Below, piece by piece: positions 48,401 to 59,789 of a DNA stretch of 64,000 nucleotides. The notes below the pieces were generated by a model. It ran no database searches and was not told the DNA's origin. It was given only the letters and a program-made list of their open reading frames with translations. The stretch covers positions 13,172,174 to 13,236,173 of the forward strand of contig CM065706.1 of NCBI GenBank assembly GCA_017654935.2. The letters are read 5' to 3'. A program made the translations under genes and the position numbers. How positions within the stretch are numbered: position 1 is the stretch's first letter; each line of letters starts with the position of its first letter. This DNA comes from Phymorhynchus buccinoides. Lineage: Eukaryota > Mollusca > Gastropoda > Neogastropoda > Raphitomidae.

Positions 48401-48659
48401 TGATACCTTTTGGATTCCACCCCATGAAACCAGACATAAACGTTTGGGGCTTTTTAAAAATCTCTCTGCTCAAAGATCAACAACGCATGATATGCCACAA
48501 ATCGGACGCAATAATGTTAATAACGCTTAGTACGAATGCCGTGTCTGCCACGCCCCTCCCCCCCCTCTGATTTTCAATTGTTCAATGATTAAAAAGAAGG
48601 CAGCAAAGGAAGCAACAAAAAGTGCCAAGACAAAAGGTTGATCCATTTCGATGCCTTAA

Positions 48660-48870
48660 AGGTGGACCCTGACGGATGAGTTTTTGCAAGAAAGAAGAAG
48701 ACAAACGTCTTCTCTTTGACTGAAAGAATTTGACTTCCAGCACCTCCGCCAAGGAGGAATCGCCGATTTAACAGTTTGATTTCTGGGAAACCAGAGCAAA
48801 GTGAGTGTTGCGATCTCTGTAAAGGGTGTTTTCCTGGTGATCTCGAAGTGTTTCTTGCAAAGCTTCATCC
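48660..48870. mobile_element. Family F MITE, internally deleted (right-arm copy)
   Basis: Mirror of 12815-13022. Confidence 0.64.
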
Positions 48871-49083
48871 GCTTAGCTGTTTGGGGCGTCTGTCTGAGCG
48901 AACGATAAATGAACGAAGAGGAAAACGTTTGCAAAGCGGTCAACGTTTAAATCATTGTTTTTTTGTTGTACAGTACCAGGCAACCCCTTTCCTCAGCAGC
49001 ATGATTGTTATTCATTCATTTGTAGTAGTAGTGTGCAAACATTGAATGCATCGCATGTTTCCAGTTATCATGATAACACTTAA

Positions 49084-49815
49084 AGACACCCCCCCACGTC
49101 ACGTGTCACATTCCCTCTTATGCTAGGAAGATTTCGTAAGATTTCTTACCACAGGCATGAAAGTGGATGGAGATCAAAAAAGAGGAAAAAATTTCGTCCA
49201 AGAAATCCTTCCACCCGGATTTTCACCTCACGTCGGTAGTTTTGTTGAGCAGGGGGAGGTACAAACGTTCCCCCCGAAAAAAATTTTGACGCAAACAAGT
49301 TTCAAGCTTCAAACAATGAAATTCTTTTCAGCCGAGCACAAATCCTTCCACCCGGATTTTCACATATCGTCCGACGTTTTGTTCACAGGGGGGGGGGGGG
49401 GGGGGGGGAGGACTATCCGACGTTCCCCCAAAAAAATTTCAGACCACCTACCTCACATCACAAATCTTATTCAGCGAGGAGGGGGTCCGAACTAGCCTTC
49501 CACACACATTTTCAACTACCATCGCTGCTTTTCGTGAGCGAGAGATACTTATCTCGCCTTCCTTCGCACAACTTTGAAGCGAGTGAGCTAAAGCGACTTC
49601 CGGTTAACCAGTTTGAGAATCGCCAAATACAGACTTGTACATATATACGAATAAGGCAAGATCCGTCATTTACGCGGAATTTTTATTTTTCCACGGAAGT
49701 TTTCAAAAATTTATGCGGATTTTCCGCGAAAAGCGGAACTCTTTCATGCCTGTTACCAGCTATAAGAGGGAAAACACGTGAAAACCGTGCTTTTGACACA
49801 TGACGTGGTGGGTCT
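49084..49815. mobile_element. Family G MITE interrupted by a hAT-like MITE (right arm)
   Basis: Mirror of 12487-12611, with the 601-bp element and its target duplication in the middle. Confidence 0.75.
49152..49752. mobile_element. hAT-like MITE present only in the right arm
   Basis: 601-bp insertion with 12-bp inverted ends, CAGGCATGAAAG at 49152 and CTTTCATGCCTG ending at 49752. It is flanked by TTACCA at 49146-49151 and 49753-49758. The mirrored left arm has a single TTACCA (TGGTAA on plus, 12547-12552), so the empty site is present in the same window. It is itself inserted in a TTAA-type MITE (49084-49815). It carries two copies of AATCCTTCCACCCGGATTTT and a long G run; no ORF is convincing. 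Confidence 0.85.
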
Positions 49816-51139
49816 TTAATACCTTGTCCGACGATACTTCCTCTTGCATGCACCTGGTAGCTCTGTCTCGCTGTGAGAATGGGTGAACACTCTTGCGAAA
49901 GAGCGAGTGTTGCATCGTCGGACTTTGCCTTTAGAAACCGTTTACAGATCGATGGCAAAAACAAATAAATATAAATAAATAAGACATTTGCGATGAAAAT
50001 CAAGTGAATATCAAACAAGTGAAGTGCATAAATCATTGAAAACCGTTGGACTCAAAAACATTTCAAAACCGTTGGACTCAAAAACATTTGAAAACTGTTG
50101 GACTCAAAAACATTTGAAAACCGTTTGGACTCAAAAACATTAAATATTTAAAATCATGATTAAACTGGGGGTTTCTTTTATGCATATTGTCCCTGCTGTC
50201 CTAACTAAAGACGTCCGTCAAGATTAGTGGACTTCTTTTTTCCCCTGTTATTTGCATGGTCACCAACAACAACAAAACCACTTCATGACGACTGTCAATT
50301 AAAGAGATTATTTTTTAAACAAGCACAAAAATTATAAACACACAAGTCTAAAACGCATTCAATCTGACACTCAAAAATCAAAGATTTTTTTTCTGTCTGG
50401 TAGGCACTTTGTTAGGAAACATATCTGTTGTTCCTATTTCAATCCGGAATTAAAACAGCTGATGATAGATCTATCAGATGTTAAGCACAAACTTATTAAT
50501 ACAATATAGTTCAGTTTAAATCATCAAACAGAATTCTCTCTGTTTTCTCTTGTTTGTTCAAGAGGCCTAAAGTCAGTACAGAAACGGAAAAAAACACATT
50601 ACGACTGCTATTTCATCCTTTGACTTGAGTAAGTGACAGTTTTGTGAACACAGTAAATCGCCATGCGCAAAACAAAGAGACGTTAAGTCGAAAGACGTCA
50701 CTTCACATGAGGAATGGAAAACTCAATATGTCGGTTATTTCGGGTCATTTTCGTTCATTTTGGGTTCCCATCTGTGTTTTATCTTTGCAAATTGTTGTTT
50801 TACAGCTTTGTTAGATGATACAGCTTCTCTTGGTCAACCGTCCAACACATCGAAGTTGACCAATTTTGACTTAATGTCTGTATGTCTAGCACACGGCGAA
50901 AACAACATTTTTGACCAGAAACAGTTCTTTCACAAACGCGGGACGCAAATTCTTCATAATCGCCAGCAAAATCTCCCAATATAGTCGTTAAGTAACCAGC
51001 AAATTATTTCAACACGGTTAGGAAGACCGTCAGAACAAACAAATCTTCACTAAACCTGGATATGCAACGGAGAAAGGAGGAACAACGACAGATGTTCAAC
51101 CATCGATTAATCTAAAAACGAAAAAGGCCTAAATCTTAA

Positions 51140-51354
51140 AGACCCAGTTAAGCCATGATTAAGTCCCTTGTTTTTTTCTGGGTTGCTGTGACCCACATAC
51201 GAATTTCCCCATATTCAAAGTGAGGCTGCTCTTTAAACTGATTTGTCGTTTGAATTTGGGGCCATTTATATGGGAGTCAGACTTGGTCAAAACAAGATTT
51301 ATTTCCAGTTATAAGAGGGAAAATCCGTGATTTTGACACGTGATCTGGTGGATC
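51140..51354. mobile_element. Family G MITE (right-arm copy)
   Basis: Mirror of 10933-11150. Confidence 0.68.
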
Positions 51355-51526
51355 TTTAAAATCTCACTGACAGCATTACTATAAAAAAAAGTTCAAAAAC
51401 TTTTTAAGTGTTCAAAAAATAAAAATAAACGCAACGAGTTTGAACTTATCATTATCTATTTGCATACCAAAAACAATTTCAGAAAAACTGATAGAAGGAA
51501 TGAGAATGTCAGAATTTGTTACTTAA

Positions 51527-52092
51527 AGAGCCACCCTGACGGATGAGTTTTTGTAAGAAACACATCCAGATCACCAGGAAAACACCCTTTACAGAGATTA
51601 CAACACTCACTTTGCTCTGGTTTCCTACAAATCAAACAGTCAAATCGGCGATTCCTCCTTGGCGGAGGTGCTGGAAGTCAAATTCTTTCACCCAAAGAGA
51701 AGGCGTGTGCCGTCTCTTTTCTAATGGTCGCCTGAGTTTAGACCAAATCGTTTGCACAAAATTTTTTCGCAATACAAGCCGTTTGTTATTGTTTTTTTTA
51801 ATTTTATACAGATTATGTAAAGGAGTTTCGCTCACAACAAAGGAAACAGATCCAATTTTTATTTTTTACTGCACTACAAAAAAATAAAACGCTTCAACCA
51901 CAATGAGTGACCTTCACCCACCCCGTCCAAAATGGCTACTATCTCCAGCATCTCCACCAAGGAGGAATCGCAGTTTTGACTACTTAAATTCTAGGAAACC
52001 AGAGCAAAGTGAGTCTTCCGATCCTTGAAAAGGTTGTTTTTCTGATGATCTTGACGTGTTTCTTGCAAAAACTCATCCGTCAGGTTCCACCT
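51527..52092. mobile_element. Family F MITE (right-arm copy)
   Basis: Mirror of 10190-10761, TTAA on both sides. Confidence 0.73.
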
Positions 52093-52237
52093 TTAAAAGG
52101 TTGTTCCTAGGACAATTCATTCAGTTTGAAAGGTGCGTTAACTGTACACTACCTTTCCAGTGTGCCACGCCCAGAATCAGTAGGGGTTATGTTACACTGA
52201 CCTTTCAAAACGTCATTGCGTTTTTTTGTTTTTTTAA

Positions 52238-52475
52238 CCTTTTCACCGCCACTGTCGCCTCTTTGCACCACAATGATTTAACACCCATGTCACTGAAAGG
52301 CATCAAATGAGGGTCTGGTATCCAGTGACATTATGTTCTTCATTTTGGGAGGTAAGGACAGGCCCTATTTTATGCATGCCACAGAGGAATCCCCAATATT
52401 GCAGACGAAATCTTTTCTCTACGCAGGTAAGTTTAATGGAAAGTTTTGGCTGAAAACTGACTGGCATTGAAAGGG
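52238..52475. mobile_element. Family P MITE (right-arm copy)
   Basis: Mirror of 9804-10044; it marks the B'/A'' boundary. TTAA at 52234-52237. Confidence 0.74.
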
Positions 52476-53332
52476 TTTTAACAGTATATACATAAACCGT
52501 GGGATAGGTCCTGTAAGGCGTTCTGATCAAGATATCCTCCTCACGAAAAGACAAAAAACAACAGATTTATTCACACAATATATAGGCTAGAGGTACGAAA
52601 AGAGGCGGAGGTGGCAACATTAATATATCAATTTTTTTTCGTGGATGAAAAGGCATGATTGCGCGGGGGCAACAGTTCAATGATGAAAAGGAACAAAAAA
52701 GATGGGTTAATTAAGAAAAGAAAACGGCAACACTTCTGCCACCAAAAACAAATACCAAAACATGAATTGTGGGGATGAATGAAGAGAAGGAATACAAATT
52801 GTTGAATACAAAAACAAAATACCCTCTCAGCAATCAATAATCCGACAAAACTTGCACATTTTTGCAAACAATACCAATGCCCTTTCCAACACACACCCCC
52901 ACCCCACCCCACACCCTCACCTTCTTCCTTCCAGTCTCCTCACTTCAGTATCTCATTATTTGTTGTCGTACCACAGCATCGTCTAACACAATCACACTCT
53001 TCCTAACATGGTTCTTGTACTCCTTTTTTATTTAAAGGGTGGCGTGTCTCTGGCTGTGACGTGATCTCCCAGGTGGGAGCAACCCGCATTCCACAGAGAC
53101 GCCTCCGAGACCATAAAGTATCGAATAATAAAATGGTATCAAAATGATGAATGCCTGTTAATGTTATGCCTGTTCATCCAAAGATCCGATTTTGATGGGA
53201 ACAAAAGAATTAGGTGAAAAAAAAGGTTAAACAGCTTTTTGGACTTCTACATCGGCATTAGATCCGCAATTCACATGTTCCCTACGGAAACCCCATTCGC
53301 TTATAAAAAAAATAAGCAAATGGAATTGCAGA

Positions 53333-53660
53333 CCTCCATGAGGATACCGGGGGGTCTGTCGTAAAAAAGTTCCCCCACCTTCTGGAAGTTCTGTGCTTGT
53401 AACTTCCTCTAATCTGCCACTCTCTTTGACTCTGCCTTTTCCCTTTGCTTTCTGTCATCTGCTATCTTTCTGCCTTATTGGCCCCATTCTCCTGCCTTTT
53501 TTTCAAAAAAATCTTCCAAACCATTTTTCTCCTTTAAGGTCCTCCGAAATCGGAATGTGTCGGCTGTACGCAGCGGGGAGACCAGTGAAAACTGAAAACG
53601 GAAAACCGGACACATATGTACCTTACCCATTATGGCCTGGGAACGCAGAAGAAGAAGATG
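53333..53660 (+). mobile_element. SINE S1 (block A'')
   Basis: Direct copy of 860-1196. Confidence 0.72.
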
Positions 53661-53841
53661 ATTTGTAGACGAGTTTCCGCGTGCGCTTATTTCCTAAATA
53701 CGCATGGGTGCAACTACACCAAATGAAAAAACCTGAAAGGCCGGGGTCCAGGGGTAATGTCCCCCTGCAGCTGAAGCAACAATTGATTTATGAAGGTAGC
53801 TTAGTTTGCTTTTTCGCAATTTATACAAATGCTTATTTTAA

Positions 53842-54071
53842 CCCTTTCGCTGCCAGCCATATTTCAGCCAAAAAATGCCAAACGGGGTAGAGAAAAAATA
53901 TCGGCAATATTGAGAATTCCTCTGTGACATGCATAAAATTAGGCCTATCCTTACCTCCCAAAACTAAGAGAATAGGACCTTCAAATACCAGGCCCTGATT
54001 TGATGCCTTTTAGTGGTGACATTGGTGTTAAACCACTGTGGTGCATAAATGCGACATTGGCGGTGAAAGGG
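53842..54071. mobile_element. Family P MITE (block A'')
   Basis: Direct copy of 1377-1606; TTAA at 53838-53841 and 54072-54075. Confidence 0.78.
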
Positions 54072-54532
54072 TTAAAGTGTTAGAAAAAATACTGTGGACA
54101 CAAAGATCTTGCTTGACAAATAGAGGATTTTCTGAGAGAAAAAAACCTAGAAGAGAGCACTTCGTGAAAATTAGAGTTGTTTACCTCCATTACTCGGTCA
54201 AATACCATAGCGACAATGGAACAATGGCGTCGAAGCTTGAAACCGCAGTATGCGAGTCAGCGAGTTGCAAATATTTTGTAGAAAAATAAGGGGTGACCAG
54301 TTGCTACAAAGTGATAGAACTTGCAAACTGTGACATAAAAATATAAATGACATCAATTTCAGAATGACGCACTGCGTTCTACATGCTGTGTCTCCTCAAA
54401 CACAAGAAGCGAGGGCTGGGGATTTACCTGATGGCAGGGTAACTTCCCCTGTTTGACCGATTGAATTAGGCAAAATAACTCCTACACACCATGAAATTAC
54501 TCCCCTTAATTATTTCCGAACAATTCCTATTA

Positions 54533-55085
54533 CAGAAAAACCTCTATTTTAAGACTTCCAAAATGTCCAGAAAAATCGGTCGTAAATTGGAGGGGTCGTA
54601 TGACGGAGGTTTTCACTGGCAGCCGTAGAAAGAAAAAGTTCAGCACAGTTCATACTCTCTTCTTCATGTACACATACAATGACATATTAAAACTGGATTT
54701 GGGTCTTTCCAACTCCGTAGGATTGTGCAATCGATGTATTACAGTTTAGCTTCGCCGACTTCTGTTAATCACCTCCACTCTCGTCCAAAGTCAGTGGTTT
54801 TCTTTTTCAAAGTCAGTGGATTTCGTGCTTTTCCTACGCTTTCCGCCATCTTTTCTACAACCAGGGAAGCGACTACGCTTTCAGGCCCTCGACCGTGGTT
54901 GTTTCCCTTTGCTCGGTCTATGCAGACGACAGCAACGGTCGTAAAAACCAACAAAATGGCAGTCGTAAGTCGCGTTTTAGAGGAAGTCGTTTAAGAGAGG
55001 TCGTTTACATAGTCAAATGCATCCGTGCCAACAAATCCGGTCTCAAATAAGAGGTGGTCGCTTAACAGAGGGTCGTAAAAGTCTG
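54533..55085. mobile_element. Family H MITE (block A'')
   Basis: Direct copy of 2069-2632, missing 8 bp near the right end. Confidence 0.65.
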
Positions 55086-55227
55086 TACAAAAGGAACTTC
55101 ATCTTCTGGTAAAATTCAAAAACAGGAAATCCTTGTACACCAGGAAAAGTTGCACCCATGAATACGCGTATGGAACTTGCGGATTGCTGATATAATGTGC
55201 ACAGGCCCTAAAGTGGCCTGTTAATTA

Positions 55228-55563
55228 TTATTATTATTCTGCATTCCCAGGCCATATGGCTATAATGGGCATGGTACGTATGTGTCTGGTTTTCAGTTTT
55301 CACTGGTCTCCCCCCGCTAGCGTACAGCCGACACATTCCGATTTCTGAGGAACTCCAAGGAAAAAATTGGGAAGATTTTTTGGGGAAAAAAGGCAAGGAG
55401 AAGAATGGGGCCAATAAGGCAGAAAGATAGTTAGATGACAGCAAGCAAAGGGGAAAAGGCAGAGTCAAAGAGAGTGAAAGATTAGTGGAAAGTTACAAGC
55501 ACAGAACTTCCAGAAGGTGGGGGGAACTATTTGTACGAAAGACCCCCAGTATCCCCACGGGGA
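55228..55563 (-). mobile_element. SINE S1 (block A'')
   Basis: Direct copy of 2775-3109, with the same 12-bp target repeat. Confidence 0.75.
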
Positions 55564-55777
55564 AGCCTGTTAATTAAGTAAAAAAAAAAAAAAAAAAAAA
55601 AAAAAGTCCTACGTCTATAAGCTTTGTACCCCACCTACCTAACACACACACACCCACCCCACACCCCTGCCGAATACGTTTTAGCAGCTTCGCTTTCTAC
55701 TTTCCCCCAATAAGTTTGAGAAGTTGCTTTTTTCAGTTCTTCTTGCAAAACTTTGCTGCATTCTAGCGTTCTGCATT

Positions 55778-55936
55778 CTAGAAGTTTTGCTGCCGTTTCC
55801 TCTTGGCGTCGATGGCGTCCTGGATGGGCTGCCGCTTGGCCTGGTAGCGCGCGCGAAGCTCCTCGATCTCCCGCTCCATCTCGGGGTCAAGGTCAGTCAG
55901 CCGCTGCTCCAGCTCCTCGTACGCCAGCGTCCGCAA
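55778..55936 (-). CDS. STK3/4 (hippo): STK3/STK4 kinase, terminal SARAH-domain exon (in-context copy)
   Basis: Last coding exon: acceptor ttctgacag at 55937, then 52 codons and TAG at 55778-55780. It starts LRTLAYEELEQRL and contains DLDPEMEREIEELRARY, QPIQDAIDAKRKRQQNF and the stop. This is the SARAH coiled-coil, about 50 residues, through which MST kinases dimerise and bind Salvador and RASSF. The C-terminal KRRQQNF-like ending is diagnostic of the family. Joined in phase 0 to the previous exon it gives DGDFEF-LRTLAYEELE. This is the copy that sits downstream of the other STK3/4 exons, so it is the one that can be spliced in place. The upstream intron (3.85 kb) contains a LINE fragment and a giant expanded MITE (58118-59313). 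Copies at 3322-3480 and 6252-6410 have the same length and open frame. Confidence 0.94.
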   Translation of the reverse strand: MRTLAYEELEQRLTDLDPEMEREIEELRARYQAKRQPIQDAIDAKRKRQQNF

Positions 55937-56035
55937 CTGTCAGAAACGGAAATCGACAGCGTCATTTAACCCCCTTCACTGCCGGTGAAAATTCGAAAAA
56001 AGTGTTTTATGATATTTTACGAACTATAACTAGTA

Positions 56036-56428
56036 CAGTGGAACCTCCCTTATAAGACCTTCAAATATAATCCGAAAAGAGGTCTTACAGGCCTCTGCAA
56101 CTAGGGTTATTAACGCCCTTGACAGTGAGAGTGATGCCCTTGCTGGTCAGTACTGACAAGGGCATTCACTCTTGCGAAAGGCAGCCATTTAGTGACATCA
56201 AATAGGGTTATTGGTGAGTTATCCCCCTGTTTGGTCAGTACTAAACCATCTTCCCCCACCCACCAAGGGCATTCACTCTTGCAAAAGGTGTTCGTTGCAG
56301 ACCCCAATAAGGGAGGTCTTCTAAGGGAGGTAATTTTAATACTTACAAAGAAGAACAAGGTCTCAGAGAAGTAGGTCTTATGTAGGAGGGAGTCTCTAAT
56401 GGGAGGTCTTATAAGGGTGGTTCCACTG
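56036..56428. mobile_element. Family C MITE (block A'')
   Basis: Direct copy of 3581-3975, TA on both sides. Confidence 0.72.
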
Positions 56429-57003
56429 TATAAGGTACTTCATATTTTAACCCCTTCCCATATGTACTGTGTGACGTCATCGAGGATTTTCATGATTTTG
56501 CGGATTGCGGAAATGTGCGCATACCCAAAGGCCTGGTACACAGTACATCCGGATTTTCTGTGTAGAAATAATCAATGAGTAAAAGAAAGAAGGAAACAAC
56601 TATACGGATATGGGGAAATACGGAAACACATGCATATATTTTTTCCCTCCTTTCTATTACGGATTGCGCACGGGTTTCCGCACAGAACATCCGCATTTAT
56701 GTGTACAGTCTAAGAGAGAAAATGAAGCGCAATGAATTTTAATGTGAGGCCACCGACCCATACACATTTGGAGGTGTAACTAAAATATGCACACAACTAA
56801 AGCAAAAGCAGGTAAAGAACACAATGTTTAGAACAATACTTTGACAGGCAAAAATGGATGCGGACACGACAAAATGATAGAATAGATCAGCTATTTAGCA
56901 AGTTAAGGATTTACAAGTGGCATAAACTGTTCCCTTTGATGTAAAGCATAGTATATTTATAAACATAGCAATGTTTCTAGTAACTAAACAACTTTCACTT
57001 TAA

Positions 57004-57241
57004 CCCTTTCACCGCCAATGTCACATTTATGCACCACAATGGCTAAACACCCATGTCACTAAAAGGCATCAAATCAGGGCCTGTTATCCAAAGACCCTAT
57101 TTTCTTGAATTTGGGAGGTAAGGATAGGCCTAATGTTATGCATGTCACAGAGGAATTCCCAGTATTGCAGTTCATCTTTTCTCTCTACCCAGCTAAGCTT
57201 AAAAGTATTTGGAGGCTGAAAAATGGCTGGCGGTGAAAGGG
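57004..57241. mobile_element. Family P MITE at the end of block A''
   Basis: Complete single copy, TTAA on both sides (57000-57003, 57242-57245). In the left contig the palindrome turns inside this element. Confidence 0.78.
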
Positions 57242-57245
57242 TTAA

Positions 57246-57703
57246 GAGAGAAAATGAGAGGCACAGAGACACAAGGACACACACAAAACCCGAACATAAC
57301 AAACAGAAAAAACAGCAAAAGCATAAACGCAGATATGCAAGCTAACCCATCCCCAAAGCAACACCAATTCAAACCAACCATCCCCTGAAAATGGGAGCGT
57401 GGCTGCCCACGTGGCGGGGTAATCAAAAACGGTCATGCACATAATGTTCTCAATGCATTTGTGTACCACCACATGGGTGCAACTACAAAAAAATGGAAAA
57501 ACCTGAAAGGCCGGGGTCCAGGGGTAATGTCCCCCAGCAGCTGAAGCAAAAATTGATTTATGAAGGTATTTTAGTATAGGAGTATAGTATAGCATAGAAT
57601 AGTGTGGGACTGGCTCAAGCCTAAGCCTCGCGGCTTATAAACGTCCCTTCATTGATCACTGTTTTGTTTGCATAAGCATGCCTTTTAAAATTATGATTGT
57701 AAT
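57246..57703. other. Start of unique right-flank sequence in an STK3/4 intron or 3' flank
   Basis: 57465-57570 is paralogous to 1235-1345 (CCTGAAAGGCCGGGGTCCAG); the remainder shows nothing recognisable. The first 220 bp after block A'' include CACAGAGACACAAGGACAC. Confidence 0.5.
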
Positions 57704-58036
57704 TCAATCATCATGTTCAAAAAATAGTTGACTAAAATGTTCATCTTTGTCAAGGAGATTTTTGAAGGTATTTAGTGTTGGTGCTCTTTTTAGGTTAGGT
57801 GTTAGCAAATTCCAGAGGTTAGCAACTCGATTACTAAAACAATGTTTACGCCTGTTAGTATTACAATGCTGTATATGTAATTTTCCCTCTTGATTTCTAG
57901 TGCTGTTATAAATAAATAGTGTAAAAAAAGAATCAATGCTAATGTCATCTAAGTTCTTCAAAATTTTAACTAGGTTGCTTTTTCCAAAATTTATACAAAT
58001 GCTTATTCTAAAGTGTTTAAAAAATACAGTAGACAT
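57704..58036 (-). pseudogene. Non-LTR retrotransposon reverse transcriptase, C-terminal fragment
   Basis: Minus-strand open stretch of 110 codons ending in a stop. It contains RKHCFSNRVANLWNLLTP and RAPTLNTFKNLLDK. The pattern R..FFS.RVVN.WN.LP..V..A.S.N.FK..LD is characteristic of the C-terminus of LINE ORF2 proteins (jockey/CR1-like). No catalytic YxDD motif is present because only the tail of ORF2 is here, so this is a dead 5'-truncated copy in the last STK3/4 intron. The flanking sequence (57465-57570 and 57970-58110) is paralogous to 1240-1375 and 1610-1660 plus 2636-2690 in block A. Confidence 0.65.
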
Positions 58037-58117
58037 ACATGAAAGATCTTGTTTGACAAATTTAAAAAAAGGAACTTCCTTTTCTGGTAAAATTCAAAAA
58101 CAGGAAATCCTTGTATA

Positions 58118-59313
58118 CAGTGGAACCTCCCTTATAAGACCTTCAAAAATCATCCAAATCGAGGTCTTATAAGGGAGGGGTCTTACGTGGGAGGTAATTT
58201 TAATACTTACAAAGAAGGGCAATGTCTCAGAGAAGTAGGTGTTATATGGGAGGGAGTCTTATAATGGGAGGTCTTATAAGGGAGGGGTCTTTAAGGGAGG
58301 TAATTTTAATACTTACAAAGAAGGGCAATGTCTCAGAGAAGTAGGTGTTATATGGGAGGGAGGAGTCTTATAATGGGAGGTCTTATAAGGGAGGGGTCTT
58401 TAAGGGAGGTAATTTTAATACTTACAAAGAAGGGCAATGTCTCAGAGAAGTAGGTCTTATATGGGAGGGAGTCTTATAATGGGAGGTCTTATAAGGGAGG
58501 GGTCTTTAAGGGAGGTAATTTTAATACTTACAAAGAAGGGCAATGTCTCAGAGAAGTAGGTCTTATATGGGAGGGAGTCTTATAATGGGAGGTCTTATAA
58601 GGGAGGGGTCTTTAAGGGAGGTAATTTTAATACTTACAAAGTGCAATGTCTCAGAGAAGTAGGTCTTATATGGGAGGGAGTCTTATAATGGGAGGTCTTC
58701 TAAGGGAGGGAGTCTTATAATGGGAGGTCTTATAGGGGGAGGGAGTCTTATAATGTGAGGTCTTATAAGGGAGGGGTCTTATAAGGGAGGTAATTTTAAT
58801 ACTTACAAAGAAGTGCAATGTCTCAGAGAAGTAGGTCTTATATGGGAGGGAGTCTTATAATGGGAGGTCTTATAAGGGAGGGGTCTTATAAGGGAGGTGA
58901 TTTTAATACTTACAAAGAAGGGCAAGGTCTCAGAGAAGTAGGTCTTATATGGGAGGGAGTCTTATAATGGGAGGTCTTATAAGGGAGGGGTCTTACGTGG
59001 GAGGTAATTTTAATACTTACAAAGGGCAATGTCTCAGAGAAGTAGGTCTTATATAGGAGGGAGTCTTACAATGGGAGGTCTTATAAGGGAGGGGTCTTAT
59101 AAGGGAGGTAATTTTAATACTTACAAAGAAGTGCAATGTCTCAGAGAAGTAGGCCTTATAAGGGAGGGGTCTTTAAGGGAGGTAATTTTAATACTTACTA
59201 AGAAGGGCAATGTCTCAGAGAAGTAGGTCTTATATGGGAGGGAGTCTTATAATGGGAGGTCTTATAAGGGAGGGAGTCTTATAATGGGAGGTCTTATTAG
59301 GGAGGTTCCACTG
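58118..59313. mobile_element. TA-inserted MITE (family C) with internally expanded tandem repeat
   Basis: Begins CAGTGGAACCTCCCTTATAA and ends with the complement, flanked by TA at 58116-58117 and 59314-59315. The short relatives in this window are 160-180 bp, but here the middle segment (AATTTTAATACTTACAAAG followed by GTCTCAGAGAAGTAGG and TTATAATGGGAGGTC) is repeated about ten times in units of about 105 bp, giving 1196 bp. It lies in the last STK3/4 intron. Empty paralogous sites are in blocks A, A' and A''. Confidence 0.85.
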
Positions 59314-59424
59314 TACCAGGAAAAGTTGCACCCTTGGTACCATAGTGTTCAAAGTGCTTCGGCTTGTTGGGATGATCCCTGGGGTCTTTTTTTTTTTTAG
59401 CCAGGGTACATCAACAACAACTTC

Positions 59425-59742
59425 TTATTCTGCGTTCCCAGGCCATATGGCCATAATGGGTAAGGTACGTATGTGTCCGGTTTTCAGTTTTCACTGGTCC
59501 CCCCCCCGCTAGCGTACAGCCGACACATTCCAATTTCGGAGGAGCTATAAGGAGAACAATTATTTGGAAGATTTCTTTTTTTTTAAAGGCAGGAGAATGT
59601 CAAAAAGACAGCAGATGATAGAAAGCAAAAGGAAAAGGCAGAGTCAAAGCTATTGGCAGATTAGAGGAAGCTACAAGCACAGAACTTCAAGAAGGTGGGG
59701 GAACTATTTTTAAGAAAGACACCCTCCCAGTATCCCCAAGGG
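59425..59742 (-). mobile_element. SINE S1 in the last STK3/4 intron
   Basis: Minus strand, head CTCCCCTTGGGGATACTGGG, ends near TTCTTATTCTGCGTTCCC; 48 bp downstream of the donor of the exon at 59790. Confidence 0.72.
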
Positions 59743-59789
59743 GAGAACAGCAACAACAAAACCACCACCCCCAAAAAATTAAAACTCAC

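Larger units (their letters stand above)
34001..52475. repeat. Inverted duplication block B' (right arm)
   Basis: Mirror of 9804-27755. The first base after the gap pairs with 27755, inside the tRNA-like head of a dispersed SINE, a typical place for an assembly to break. Confidence 0.92.
52476..57245. repeat. Duplication block A'' (direct copy of A)
   Basis: Continues the right arm beyond B' and mirrors 4803-9803. It ends at the TTAA after a MITE at 57241, beyond which the sequence is unique and carries the remaining STK3/4 exons. Confidence 0.9.

Noticed and set aside
57242..57426. Possible short secreted peptide gene (frames with LLFLFVMFGFCVC)
   Set aside because: Hydrophobic run from low-complexity DNA overlapping a MITE end; no splice or homology support.
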